Assembly: GCA_910890315.1 (NCBI GenBank) | Contig: CAJVGD010000020.1 | Location: forward strand, 124,001-188,000 | Direction: 5' to 3' | Origin: Serendipita indica DSM 11827 | Taxonomy: Eukaryota; Basidiomycota; Agaricomycetes; Sebacinales; Serendipitaceae | DNA: 64,000 bases | Part shown: one piece after another, positions 1-12,531 of the stretch | Numbering within the stretch: position 1 is the stretch's first letter | How the letters are laid out: the number at the start of each line of letters is the position of its first letter | Position numbers and translations under genes: made by a program | The notes under the pieces: generated by a model | The model's input: the letters and a program-made list of their open reading frames with translations, nothing else | The model's database searches: none | What the model was told of the DNA's origin: nothing

Positions 1-37
1 GATAGCTACGGTGCTAATCTACAAATAAACCGTTCAG

Positions 38-1010
38 GCCGCGTTGGAAGCAGGGTATCGTCATATTGATGGAGCTTGGGTCTACGGGAACGAGGCTGCA
101 ATCGGCCAGGCGCTCAAGGAAGTCGAGCACCACGTCCCACGAGAGTCATTGTTCATCACTTCGAAACTTTGGAATACGTTCCACAATCCAGATGATGTCG
201 AGGCGACCTTGGACGAGACGCTGGCCCATCTTCAGACAAACTATCTGGATCTCTATCTCATGCATTGGCCCATTGCACAGACAGCCGACTTCAAAGTGGA
301 TTGGGAATTGACCGAGAACCCGATCAGGACCTGGAAAAAGATGGAGGAGATGGTTCGGAAGGGAAAGGTTAGGAACATTGGCGTCAGCAAGTACGTTTCA
401 CATCATTCTCCTTCTTGCCTTTGTTCTCATGTCGTACTAGTTTCAACATTCGCCGACTCCAAAACCTGACCGCTTCTGATATCACCATCCGACCCGCCGT
501 CAACCAAGTCGAGCTCAGTTACTGGAACCCTCAACCGGAGCTAGTCTCCTGGTCAAAAGATAATGGAATCCTCCTCGAAGCCTATTCACCCTTGGGCAGC
601 GACGTCTTGGTCGGCAAAACCCTGCGGCTTCCCCCGGTATGCCCGTTTGGTGATGCGCAACGCCAACGCCCTTTGCTGACGACCCATGTTTCCCATAGGT
701 GCGCAAGATTGCGAAGAAGCTCAAGATTACGCCGGCTCAAGTGATCATGTCCTGGCATGTTCAACGAGGCACCGTCGTGTTGCCCAAGAGTGTGGACGGT
801 GGCCGCATATCCGAAAACTATCAAAGTAAGTGAATTATGTCCTTATATGGTCCGTTATTCATCGATTACGTAGTCTTTAGGCTTCCAGCGGATCTCTTCA
901 ACGAGCTGGAGGCCGCCGCGACTGCTCATCGACCGCACCGGATCAACGACCCGAGCTCTCACTGGGGTATTGATATATTTGAGGATGACAAGGAGGACGA
1001 CTTCCACTAA
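38..1010 (+). CDS. Aldo-keto reductase, 5' part missing
   Basis: NAD(P)H-dependent aldo-keto reductase of the AKR superfamily, probably acting on small aldehydes or polyols in the cytosol. The gene enters the window inside an intron that ends at 37. Exons read as 38-390, 441-636, 699-825 and 874-1010, stop TAA. The four AKR catalytic residues are visible: Asp and Tyr in HIDGAWVYGNE, Lys in ITSKLWNT and His in LYLMHWP. The second AKR signature (VRKGKVRNIGVSK) crosses the first intron, and VLPKSV with a nearby SENY forms the C-terminal cofactor-binding part. The last exon encodes an acidic tail. The sequence resembles fungal glycerol dehydrogenase/xylose reductase-type AKRs, but substrate cannot be read from sequence. 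The N-terminal strand and first helices lie outside the window. Confidence 0.93.
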
Positions 1011-1153
1011 GCTTCTATCTTGCATTTGGCCAGCTGTGTACGATTACCTTGCTGTACCCTAATCCATGTATCATTTTTTCATCCGCATCTCTATTAGCCA
1101 GGTTCAGGCTTTGGACAGTTGTAGCAAGTGATGATCCAACCTTGGTCTCAACC

Positions 1154-4100
1154 ATGCCCGCAGTTTTGGGCGAAATTATTGAGCGTAAACCAACTACCTT
1201 ATCCGAATCTAATGCGAACCCTACATCATATAATAATCGATTTGCCGACGTCCCTTCTGGCTTTCCCAAAGCCACTCATCGCTCTGAAAGCGCCTTTGCG
1301 CGAGCGCGAGCAGCACAAGGCCACGCACGATCCAACGCGCCTCCAATCGTCTCTTCAACTCGAATGAAACCTCTTCAGAATATTGATATGTCGCACACGA
1401 AATCGGAGAGCTCGAAGATGGACGATGCAGCGTTGCGAGAGGAGATATCGCGGGAGAATGAGAACAAGATTGAGGGGATGAGTGAAGAACAGAGGATAAA
1501 GGAACGAGAGGAGATTATTTCGCAGTTTGGGCCGGGTATTGTTGATCTAGTGGCCAAGATGAGAGAGCGAAGAGGATTGGAAAGCAATGCGGAGCATGAA
1601 CGTAAGCGATACGATACAGATACTCGAATACTTGAATAACTTTTTATAGGTCCCAAAAGTGCCATGGCGCACTCGCGGAGTAGTACCGCTGAATCGACGC
1701 CCTCTACCAAAGCCGCACGACGGCTTCGGTTTGCAAACGAGCCTGCTCAAGTCTACGTATACGAATCGGAGCCCTCTTCGCCAAAGAAGCGTGCACTGGC
1801 GCTCCCTCCTCCACCTGGTCCAGGCGAGTCGTCTGAAGGCATTGTCTCGCTTGGTACATGGAAGGGCAAGATGAAGCCAGAGGCAGCAGAAGAGCAACCT
1901 CCCAGACCTGATGAGGGGGATCCCGAGATCATTCGGGAGAAATACTTTCCAACTGAACCACCGCCATCAGAAAACCCAAGCCTGGCGTGGATGTTGCCTT
2001 CGAAAGAAGAGGCTTCACAGTCGGAGAAGGGATCTGCAGAAGTTCGATATGATCTCCAAGGCCGAGTTATACCAAAGCATCTCACTCACACTCTTCCATC
2101 TCATCTCGGACTCCATCACCACGGAGACTCTCCCGAGCATGCGGGATACACGCTCGACGAGATTTTGATGCTCTCTCGCTCGACATTACCAGCACAGCGA
2201 GCGACAATGCTGCTTGTACTTGGAAAGATTGTTCGTCGATTCCGTGACGGACAAGCATCGAAAGAGGAAATCGAGAAAGTCGCCGATATTACCCAAAAAT
2301 GCCTCATCGTCGCGATCGAGGCATTTGGTGATCACGCTTCGACGCACGTACGCATCGCGGGTTTGGATGTGTTGTGGCACGCGCTCGCGTATGCTCCTGG
2401 AGGAGAAGTAGGCGGAATGATCGTCGGTACGACTCAACTGGACACACTACCACTCAGCTACTTCTTCGAAGGCGCGCTATACAACCTTACCCGAACTACC
2501 GTCTCGTTGACCTCACTCGGAAGGATCCTGGAGGTTCTCCTGGCACTCATCAACATCAATACAAAGTTGGTGGACGATATCATTGGCATGGAAGGTATTC
2601 TGAACGGGGCTGTTCGAAGTTGCGACTCTCTTCGTTTGGAAGAGACGGTTCATGGGGACGCCGCTATGTCGATAGAGATGACTCTTCTCCGACTAATGAG
2701 GAGAATCGCACAAACTTCGCGACGATCCGCACAAGCCCTCATTCCAGACGTCTCTGATGCTTTTCTCAAGACGCTTCTTTCCGTCCCAGAAGCGCCAGAC
2801 GAAAGCAGAGACGGGCCCTACATCGGAGTATGCACACAGGCTCTCAATTTCTACGCCGATTTGGGGCGCTACGGTCTTGGGTCGGCCATAGCATCCAATG
2901 GGCATGAAGTCTTTCAGCGTCTACACGGCATTGTGACCGGGAACATAGCGCTGGAGAGCGAAGTTGGGACGCATTTGGTGACCTCGTGGTTACATCTGCA
3001 CGAGGTGTGGATTGCATGTGCATTCAATCCACACAATACGACGCCGGAGCACGACTTGCTTTGGTCCCAGCTTACTGCATGGGGCTGGGGGGATGGACTC
3101 CTCGCGCTGCGAACGCGGATGGTTCAGACCCACAGTGCATCTCGAACCATCTGGGCTGCATGGTGGAGATGCTGGACAATGTGGATCAGAACCGCAAAAG
3201 TCAACGAAGCGGATCGCGGAGAAGGAGATGTTCGTAGATGGAGAAGCCAACCATCTACACCCTGGGCGAGAAATGGTGCCGAATGGTCCCTAGTTGATGC
3301 AGCGATCACCGAGCTGCAATCAGCGGACACGGCCTCGAAGAGCTACATCGAATCAGCACTCGTGCTTCATGGCGCAATACTTCTCTGGATGGAATGCCAG
3401 GACGAGGCTTTCCCTTGGCCGACAGGGTCCTTGATGCAAGCGATGCAAGCAATCACTACATCACCCCTGTGGACATCTACGACGGCGGCTCCCTACGATT
3501 CGCGGCTCCTAAATAATCTGTGCACGTCCATCATCCGCTATCAGGAGCAGCACTCTCAGAACAATGACTCGACCAAACTTGTGGATGCTCGATACTCAAC
3601 TCTGCAACATTTACAGCCGGGAGATGAGATGCTAGGATCAGAGTTGATCTCGGGCATCCTCAAACGTACATTTGTTCCGGATAGGATGGAGGGCACGGAC
3701 GAGTTTTGGGCTGCAGCAGGTGGTCCAGAAAAGGTTCTCCTCCCACTTTATCAATACGCTCTGTGGCCAAAGGAAGAATTCTTCATCGCACCACTCGTTC
3801 CTCATCCTACTGCACTAAAGATGACGACGACCCTCTTATCATCTGCCGGGGCAGCCAAAACACCATCTGGTGGAAGGACGGGTATCGAGTTGCCACAGAG
3901 CGAGCCTGGAGACTGGATGGATGCTCCTCTTGATGTCCTCTTACGCTCCGGCTCGACTCATTCGAGATTATTTAGGACACTACCGCAAGACTGGACGGCG
4001 TCTGAGACCGAGGTGGTTCAACGACTCCTCATGTTGCTCGTGCATCGGAGGGTACCACTTTCTCGATCGAGGATCATTTTTATCTGCATGAAGGTGTTCA

Positions 4101-4870
4101 TGCTCGAGCATGGCCAGTCGAGCGACAGTGGTGGAGAAGTATACCGCGATTCGTTGATCGTGCGGATGCTGTCAGATCTCTTACGGCCCCTACGCCTTTC
4201 AAATTCTCAGCAGAGTGCCCTTGTCGGCAGTGCCGATTCGTCACTAGAAACAGTCGCGGCTGCATTCTTGGGGCCCGACCAGCCCTTTTTCCAATTCTAC
4301 TCTGACTTTCTTGGCCTATACGATAGCAACTCGTTTGGACATGAACTCTTTGGTACCCTTCTCCTCCCACCGACCTCGGGTCGCTACGCACGCGACTATC
4401 GCAAACTCCTCTGGATTGATTATGGCCATACACTTCGTAGCATTCGAGTCGAGGTGAATAACGCGCTGTGCGCCTCGACGGAACTCAAAGATTGGCTGTG
4501 GCCTGTCGAGGGTATTCAAGATGGCGAGATGCTCGGTGGTTTCCTCAAAGCCATCCTCAAGGGCAATCTCTCTGGATTCTTACGATTTGTCGCTGTTCAC
4601 CAGATTGCGGCGTGTTTATGGCCTGACATGGTAGAGACGAAGAATGGGAACAAGAGGAACGAAAACGTCCTGCGAGCGTTAATCGCGAGTGGAGATGAGC
4701 AGACGCTTGGAGAAATCCTCTTCTATCACCAATTGGACGCTCAATGCGCGACACCATGGATCCCACCAGCCTGCTACAAAGCACCCGTTGACATGGTCTC
4801 GAAAAGATTGGATTGGATCAAAGCCGTCGCAGGGGAGGTTGCTCTCAAGCGTTTCCCGCGTAAAGTTTAA
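1154..4870 (+). CDS. RPAP1: RNA polymerase II-associated protein 1 (RPAP1/Rba50 homologue)
   Basis: Homologue of RPAP1 (yeast Rba50), a factor that helps assemble and import RNA polymerase II. Two exons, 1154-1601 and 1650-4870, give about 1222 residues. The N-terminal part has the GEIIERKP and GFPKATHRSESAFAR motifs followed by the RPAP1_N helix with MSEEQRIKEREEIISQFGP. After the intron comes the RPAP1_C region with RYDLQGRVIP, LGLHHHGD and GYTLDEILMLSRST. The remaining roughly 850 residues are helical, as in the alpha-solenoid tail of RPAP1 proteins. I chose ATG 1154 (ACCATGC context) because it sits just before the conserved N-terminal motif; the frame is open further upstream but has no earlier ATG. 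No lesions were seen. This is a single-copy housekeeping gene in most fungi. Confidence 0.92.
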
Positions 4871-4925
4871 CCAAGTGTATTATAACCTATGAGCCTCGAA
4901 AGGCCTAGTTTACAACAAAGCTGTA

Positions 4926-6954
4926 TTATACCTGTTCTGTCCTGTTGGCAGTATTACTGTCCGAGGGAAAAGGTTCTGACTCGTGTAGAGTAGCAGGAAT
5001 GTTGAAGGCAAGGCCATTGTCCGACGTCTCGACTGGCTCGATGTCCTCAAAGGCGGAGAAGCGTACGGTCGTCGACATGGGCGTCGAGACGTTTGAATCG
5101 CACTCGTCATGATGATTACGCCGTGGGTAAAACTCGTATGGTCGAGTAGAAATTTCTTGCACATCCAACAACTCTCTTTCGACACCATTCCCGCTTTCGC
5201 TCAACGTGTCCAATGGAGAAATGCGTCTTTGGATTGGACTTGTGGTACTCGTGGTGGTGGTGGTGGTAGTAGTGATTGTTGTCGTGATTGACAATGGCGT
5301 CGAGTTTGCCAAATTAGGATCAGAAGTGAGCCCGAACCATCGAGCGGCTTTACCCTCCTTGGTCTTTTTTTCCCTTTTGATCGGTGGTGGGTAAGCTGGG
5401 ACATATGGTGCGGGTGTTCTTTTCTTCTTTGATGGTCCGTCTGTTGAGAGAGAGTTGATCATGGCGGCGGAACTTGAGCTGCCTGTACTTGGTCTAGGCA
5501 TCGGACCATATCTTGCTGGAGCGGTTGAGGGTCGATAATCTGCATAGGCGAGTGATGATCTTGAATCACGTTCGCTCAAACGAGTGGTATATCCGAATGC
5601 AGATGGTGGAAAGTTTCCGGTTATTGTCGTGGATGTACGACTGGGCATCAAGGATTGATGGCGTGTGGCGGCGCCTAGGAGGGCTAATTGACGAGTCTCT
5701 GGATGTACGGATGGTGGTGGTTCGCGTTGGATTACGTCGCAGAGGTTGAGATACATTCGCGTTGTCAATGTTGCGAGGGCTGTCCATAGTGCGCTGTAAA
5801 GAGGTTGTCAGTCTTGTGTAGACGAAGAAGACGGATAGGACATACACAATGGCCATGTACATGCTCGTGCGCGGTTGTGTCATCAACTATAGTCCGGGTT
5901 CAAAAGAAGGACCTTGGCGGGATGGAGAGACATACGATGATCAGGTTCCATACTCTCAAGGTAATGACAACCAGAGAAAATGCAGCACCATCTATCGGTT
6001 GTCAACATTTTCGTCTCCACCCGTCAAGGTGCTCACCTCGATAGAGAACGGTGGGTAAAGCGACGAATTGACCTGGCCGTTTCTTCCTCGTCCCCTCTAT
6101 ATCCCTATCGATCCCTTCTTTGTTCTGAGCCTTGGCTGCAAGAGCGATGCGACGAGTGTGTAGATAGAATCTCAAGTCGTAAAAGGCACGATAGGCAGTG
6201 AGAAGTGTGAGGGCAATCTCGACGAGGAGGGGTGGGAAAAACGAATAGGCAAAGTTCCAGTCGAGATCTGAATCTTGCGTGGGGGGTGGAGGTGGAAGAC
6301 AAAGGCCGATCTCCGAGTTGTTTACAACGGCTGCGAGGAATCACAATGAGTAAGGGATATAATACCAATAAGAGGATGCGTACAGCTATACTTTGCTTGC
6401 ACGTGAATCTGGAAGACAAAGGTGGCGAGTAGAGTCGAGAAGAGAATCCCGTAGAGAGTATAGTTGATGGGCTTGCGGGAACGGAAGAGAGCGACGAGCC
6501 GGAGTGTAAGCAGCGAGTAGCAGGCATACATGGTCACGAGTAAAAGGCTCGGCCAAATCCATGTGAATACCATACAGCTCTGAGATGGATGAGCCATAGT
6601 TCACCACTAGGAGGAGGAGACTTACCATCTGGGAGAGGTCTGGCCGAAAAGTCGAGGTATCTACACTGAAATTAGCGGAGGTTGAGAGGGAAAGGAGAGA
6701 AAGCGTACGGTACATCATGAGCGACATGCCGCAAAGGGAAGCTATGCGAATCTACGCTGGTGAGCATAAAGATCATCATAAGCAGAAAATAGACGTACAG
6801 CATAGTAAAGGTGTTTGCCGACTGAGCTTCTAGTCAAGCGAAAGAGATGAACTTCTTGGGGGATGACGAGTATCCAGTCGTAGATGTAGAGGATAAACGC
6901 TGCTAGGGTGACATAGCGCGTCGTCTTGAGTGACTGGATCGTCGAGGCGTCCAT
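4926..6954 (-). CDS. DUF6533 multi-pass membrane protein with long disordered tail
   Basis: Agaricomycete-type membrane protein of unknown function. The start at 6954 gives an N-terminal DUF6533 motif (RYVTLAAFILYIYDWILVIP, then VHLFRLTR). I can follow several short exons separated by 40-60-nt introns: first exon 6799-6954; then IRIASLCGMSLMMYHTSTF; then SCMVFTWIWPSLLLV with further hydrophobic helices; then FFPPLLVEIALTLLTAYRAF; then the segments DGAAFSLVVITLRVWNLII and LMTQPRTSMYMAIV; and a last exon from about 5797 to 4926. The fold looks like six or seven membrane helices with a cytoplasmic tail of roughly 280 residues. The tail is Ser/Thr/Pro-rich and has a threonine run near residues 170-185 from the start of the last exon. 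Role is unknown; proteins of this type are many in mushrooms. Confidence 0.8.
5250..5300. repeat. GTG/GTA trinucleotide microsatellite inside coding sequence
   Basis: The plus strand shows a run of GTG/GTA/GTT triplets. On the minus coding strand of the DUF6533 gene it encodes a tract that is almost entirely threonine. The run is imperfect, so it keeps the frame while length may vary between strains. Confidence 0.75.
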
Positions 6955-7563
6955 ATGACGACCTGCGAGGAAGAAACGTGCAGGGTGATGGGTGGGATGT
7001 GGAGGGGGAGGAAGAAAAGGTTTGCCAAGGTCGGGGGAAGAGTGCGGGATAAATATAAGCGTTCCTATCCGTCCCGTCGCGTACTATAATTACTGCCGGG
7101 CCCTAATTGCGAGGAACCAAGGGGAGCGAGGCGACGATTGGCGACCGGCAAGTGTAGTGTACTACCATCTCGTGACTGGAGTCGTCGACGTTGCGGCTCA
7201 TCTAGGATCGGGTGTAATCCCCTGATTAGGAACCACCTGGACGCTTCGCAGAGACAGGCATTCTATTCCCATCTGTAGAAAGATTCTCCGTCAGACTAGA
7301 CGCGTGCCATTTGCCTCGACGTCGGTTTGCGGCGAGAGCCGGGACGAAGCAGGGACACGTCCCTCGGTGCTCTATATACTGTACCTGGACTCTGTGAATA
7401 TGGTCCGCCAATAACGGAGAGGATGGCTCGCCTAGTCGGGCATCAACACTTTCATCCCGGGCGGATTTGTAATCCCATTGGCTGATCAATGATGGTCAGA
7501 ATGTATAAAACTATTAGATACCACGTAATGTACTCGAAGATGGCCACCAAACGAGCTACTCGA
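6955..7563. other. Intergenic region upstream of the DUF6533 gene
   Basis: About 600 bases between the minus-strand DUF6533 start and the tRNA-like segment. I see no convincing coding frame. ORFs here lack family resemblance and consistent splice signals. The stretch nearest 6955 should hold the DUF6533 promoter; no clear TATA box stands out. Confidence 0.5.
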
Positions 7564-7600
7564 GAAATGGCCGAGTGGTCTAAGGCGGCAGGTTCTGTGT
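7564..7600 (+). other. tRNA-like 5' half with pol III A-box
   Basis: The sequence ATGGCCGAGTGGTCTAAGGC matches the position 7-25 region of class II tRNAs (Leu/Ser), including a D-stem GCC/GGC pair and an A-box TGGCCGAGTGG. What follows does not close an anticodon stem, no GGTTCGANNCC B-box or matching acceptor strand is found within 120 bases, so a functional tRNA is not supported. It may be a tRNA fragment or the head of a decayed tRNA-derived SINE. Confidence 0.3.
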
Positions 7601-7820
7601 TTTGGCCCAAAAAAATGGACGTAAATAGTCTCCCAGCCTCAGAACCCGGCATTTTTCAGACCAACTACGGTCCCACCTCAGCTCCCAGCCTCTGCTCTAT
7701 CACATCTAATACAGTCCACCAACCTCTCTTATTCATTCCTCTCTATGGGCAGCAGCGCCAGGAAACCGCCGCACCAGCTTTGGCTCTCGACCACATCCAA
7801 ACCCATTTGGTAGATCTGGG

Positions 7821-10800
7821 ATGAATTCACTCCAGAAACTGGTCAAAAAAGTTAAAACATCAAAGGGCGCTCACAAGTCATCCTCGACGCCGGCCGCGTC
7901 CTCTCCTACACCTAGTCTCTCTCAGACTAGCATAAATGTTATCACATCACAAACTACACATCAAAATGTATCCACCAATAAAGATAGAGCGGGTATATCT
8001 ACGACCACTCAACAAGCCTCTACTACGTCCACACGAGGATCTGGGATGGACAGATGGCTCGCACGGTGACTCTCATGCTCACTGTCACCAAGAGCATCTC
8101 AGATGCCGCCGGGTTTGCGCCATTAAAGGGAGCCTCCGAGGCTGTCGTTACCCTGCTAGAATCCATTCAAGTGAGCCTCTATCACCCATTCGTCTCGCTG
8201 TTTTTTTTTGACAAGTCTAGGCTGTCAAAGATAACTCTTCTGCCTGGTCTGGGCTTTTGCGCACGGTTCGAGAAAACGTTGCGGCATTTCAACAGCAGCT
8301 CGATCAGTTGGGGATCAATGATGTACTCGATGATTATGAGAATCATATCAAAGGTCCAATCAACACCTATCGCGCGTATGGTTGTCTTTGCTATTCGACC
8401 TAGGACTAATTGCCAACAGTACGCTCACAGAATTAGTCGCCAAAATATGCACAGACTCGGGTCTTGATGAATCTACACTCGAGACAAATGTCTCTTGGAA
8501 GATACTCGCTCAACGCATAGGCGCGTCAAAGCTAGAGGCCAATACCATTGCAGGCTATGAAAAGCGTCTCAAGGATGCAGAAGGGCAAATCATAGTGCGT
8601 ACGACAGGTATATTCAAAGGTCATCTAAGTATGAATACAGCGCGCTCTCATAGTATATGTCACCATCTCCGTCAACGCATCAGCAGACGCGGATATATTA
8701 AACAAACTTCCCTGCCAGGAGTATACACGTCCTCGAGAATGTCAAAGAGGAACACGTATGGAGGTATTGGACGAATGCGTAGCTTGGTGTCGGGACCCCG
8801 GCGTATCTAATATCCTATGGATCAAAGCAGTGCCAGGAGCAGGCAAGTCGACCATTGCATCCAGCCTAGTACGCATCCTCGGGATCAAGAAACAGCGTCT
8901 CGGATCTTGTTTCTTCTTTCGTCGTCAAACGAGTACTGTGACTACACCCAGAGCGCTATGGCAGAGCGTTGCGTACGATCTCGCACGACATCCTACTATC
9001 CGAAAGCACCTTGCTGTCAAGTTGAGAGAGGGTCAGATTGACTTGACGACGCCGAACATTGATGAACTCTTTTACGAGTTGATCGAAGAGCCATTGTCTA
9101 TGATCAGTATTGGTTCTATGGAGCAGTCGCCCGTGGTCATCATCGATGCCTTGGACGAATGTGGTGGAATAGATCGCTCACGATCAAAGGAGCATCAGGA
9201 TCTACTGCATACCATCACCGCCTGGTCCAGGCTTTCCCCCACTTATAAACTGATAGTTACCAGCCGTGAAGAGGACGACATTGCAAAAGTCTTTGCACCG
9301 AGTTTGCCGTACACGATAGATCTTCTCGTTGGGCGAGAAAAGTCTGAACAGTCGAAGCGGGATATTCAAGCTCTCCTGAAGGAAGAATTGCGGGTCATTG
9401 CAAACAAGTACACTATGCTACCCTCCGATTGGCCTGGACCAGTCATCGTCGAATCATTGGCACTCAAAGCCAACGGTCTCTTCATCTGGGCATCGACGGT
9501 CGTGGAGTATATCCGCGGTGGGGACCCAGAAAGGCTATTGGAGGAGATACTACATACGAAGAGCATAACGGGTTTGAGTGCACTCTACGACAAGGTCTTA
9601 CACGTCGCGTTGCCGAATGTAAAGGAAGATACTCTACAGGACGTGTGCAAGATACTTGGCACGGTCCTCGTTGCCATGAAGCCTCTGGATCTCCTCACCG
9701 TGTCAAAGCTCCTCTCCATGAAACCATTTACAGTCGAGTACATTTGCACTGCCCTGAGACCGGTGCTGGAGATGGACGGAGTCTTCGCTTCCGCCATCAG
9801 TCATTTGTTGACTATCTCTTGGAGCCAAAGACGGAACAATCCCAGATCCACCTCGATATATTCGCTAGCCACCAACTCGTGGCGAAACAATGTCTGCAAA
9901 CCATGAGTGACGAGCTCAAGTTTAATATCTGCCACATTTCGTCGTCTAATATATTCAATGACGAGATATGGAACTCGGGCTCTCACATCCAACACATTCC
10001 ACTCCATTTGGAGTATGCGTCACGATATTGGGCACATCATTTGGATGATGGGACTACAGCCGAGGGAATTATGACACTGGTCCGACATGTCCTCAGCGTC
10101 AAATTTCTTTCCTGGCTTGAAGTTGCAAGCCTCTATCGCTTTGTCGACGAAGTACCGTATATCCTCTTCATTCTAATTGCCTGGCTGAAGGTAACGTTGA
10201 GATCTATCAAGTAACTCACTCACTGAGAAATCTTAGGCAAATGGCGGAAGCGATCTAATACCACTTGCAATGGATATGCGCCAATTTATTGCTCATTTCA
10301 ACGACGCCATAAGTCGGAGCGTGCCGCATATCTATGCCTCCGCATTACCCCTATCGCCGCCATCTTCAGCAGTTAGAAAACAATATGAAAAACAGTATCC
10401 AAATACGCTAATGGTCACTGCAGGTGGCTATCAAAGATGGTCGCCGCTGGTCGCCACTCTTCGTGGACACACTGGTCGTGTGACAGCCGTCGTATTTTTG
10501 CCGGATAATTCTCGAATCGTTTCCGGCTCCGAAGACATGACGCTGTTATTATGGGATGCGGAGACGGGAAAGCAGATTGGGGAACCGCTCGAGGGGCATA
10601 CAGAAGGGGTCTCCTCGGTTGCAGTCTCCCCAGATGGTCACCTTTTCGCCTCTGGCTCTTTCGATAATACAGTACGATTGTGGGACGCGGAGACGGGTAA
10701 AGAGATTGGACACCCGCTCGAGGGACACACACATTGGGTCCGCTCAGTCGCATTCTCCCCAGATGGCCGTATGGTAGCCTCTGGCTCCCACGATTGCACC

Positions 10801-12531
10801 GTGCGGCTGTGGAATGTGGAAACGGGCAGCCAGATAGGACATCCGCTTTGGGGACATAACGAGTACATCTCCTCGATTTCATTTTCGCCAGATGGTCATT
10901 TTCTCGTCTCATGCGGTCCTACGATAATATTATGGGACGTGAAGACACGCCGGCCGATCGGACAGCCATTCTATGACGATGGAGTGAATATCTCCTCTGT
11001 TGCGTTTTCTCCAGATGGTTCCCAATTGGTCTCCGCCTTGAGTGACTATACCGTACGGCTTTGGGATGTAGAGGCCGCTGTTCAGATAGGACAGCCGCTT
11101 GAAGGTCATGAAAGTTTAATCTCATCTGTCGCATTCTCGCCAGATGGTCTTCATGTCGCTTCTGCGTCGAGCGATCGAACGGTGCAACTGTGGAATGTGG
11201 AGACAGGCAGGCGGATTGGACGGCCGCTGAAAGGCCACACGGGTTGGGTTTCATCAGTTGCCTTCTCGCCAGATGGTCAATTTGTCGTTTCTGGCTCATG
11301 GGACAACAGCGTGCGCCTATGGGACGTGAATGTAGGCGGAAAGCTTGAGGGGCCGCTCGAAGGACACACGAATTGGGTCACCTCAGTCGCATTCTCGCCA
11401 GACGGCCGTCTTCTAGTTTCAAGCTCAGATGACAGTACAATACAGCTCTGGGATGTGGAGACCGGGAGACAGGTTGGACAGCCGCCCAGGGAACATAGGA
11501 GGTCTGCCCCCTCGGTTGCATTTTCGCCAGATGGTCGTCATCTGGCTTCTGACTCGAGTGATGATGCCATATGGCTTTGGGATGTGCAGACGAAAAGTCA
11601 AGTTGGAGATCCATTCCGCGGACACACATCGTCAATTGCCTCGATCGCATTCTCTCCAGATGGTCTCCTTGTTGTTTCTGCCTCTAATGACGGGACAGTG
11701 CGGCTTTGGAATGTCGCACTGGGTAGTCAGATTGGAGATTCACTCAAACGCGGTTCGGGTGTCACAAATAATATCTACTGGGTCGCCTTCTCGCCAGATG
11801 GTCGCCGTATTGTTTCCGTCTTAGGTCGGGAGTCCATCTGGCTGTGGGATGTAGAGGACGGGAGAAGGATTGAGAAACCGCTCGAGGGACACCAAGACCA
11901 GCTCTCCTCTGTCGCGTTGTCACCAGACGGTTGTGTTCTTGCCTCTGGCTCGATTGATATGACGGTGAGATTGTGGGATGTGGAGACTGGCAGGCAGATC
12001 GGGGAGCCACTTTTGGGTCATACCGGATTCGTCGTGTCGGTTGCATTCTCCCCAGATGGACGTCATATCGCTTCAGGCTCATATGACCAGACGTTGCGGT
12101 TATGGGATGTGGAGTCTAGGAAACAAATCGGAAAGCCACTAGAGGGGCATACAGACAATGTTTTTTCGGTTTCCTTTTCACCGAATGGTCGTTTCGTCGC
12201 CTCTGGATCGAGGGATCACACGGTACGACTATGGGATATCACCGACCAAAGCGTAGTCAGTGCTCCGTTTCGAAACTCGAGATACGCTAACGTTTTCTAG
12301 ATGAATTCTGTTCCTAATTGCCATTGTACAATCAACAAAGACGGATGGATGATCGACCCAGATGGGGATCTAATGTTTTGGATCCCATTACATCTCCGCA
12401 CTGGCCTCGTACGAGCAGGAGTTCGCATAATTGGCCAATGTGAACGACTGGAGGTGGATACATCCAAGCTCTTACAAGGGAACAATTGGGGCCGGCTGAA
12501 CGAAAGTGGGAAAGGGGTCGATGGCTTTTGA
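7821..12531 (+). CDS. NACHT-WD40 NLR-like receptor (probable frameshift)
   Basis: STAND-class NTPase of the fungal NLR type, usually linked to non-self recognition and regulated cell death. A Ser/Thr-rich leader is followed by an N-terminal helical region (DAAGFAPLKGASEAVVTLLE). The NACHT domain has Walker A VPGAGKST near 8835 and Walker B VVIIDALDECGG near 9136, then LIVTSREEDD. The C-terminus has 14 WD40 repeats (about 10450-12250), enough for two seven-bladed propellers, and a cap (CTINKDGWMIDPDG) in a last exon 12301-12531. Introns inferred: about 7968-8053, 8171-8220, 8376-8419, 8595-8640, 10191-10236 and about 12252-12300. Between the NACHT helical region and the HQSFVDYLLEP segment the frame shifts by one base near 9776-9782 with no plausible intron, so the gene is either broken or carries a sequence error. 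The first exon and its start are the least certain part. Confidence 0.85.
10450..12250 (+). repeat. Fourteen WD40 repeats of about 129 nt
   Basis: Tandem coding repeats of about 43 residues with the pattern GHT..V.SVAFSPDGR..ASGS.D.TVRLWDVETG..IG.PLE. Repeats 5, 9 and 11 deviate most (FYDDGVNI, PREHRRSA and LKRGSGVTNNIY in place of the GH motif). The others are nearly interchangeable, which fits concerted evolution inside the propeller. Confidence 0.92.

Noticed and set aside
5206-5394. Plus-strand ORF with a valine run (VVVVVVVV)
   Set aside because: It is the antisense of the threonine tract in the DUF6533 gene.
10415-12082. Long minus-strand ORFs inside the WD40 region
   Set aside because: Antisense frames of repeated WD40 codons stay open because of the repeat composition; the plus-strand frame explains the sequence fully.
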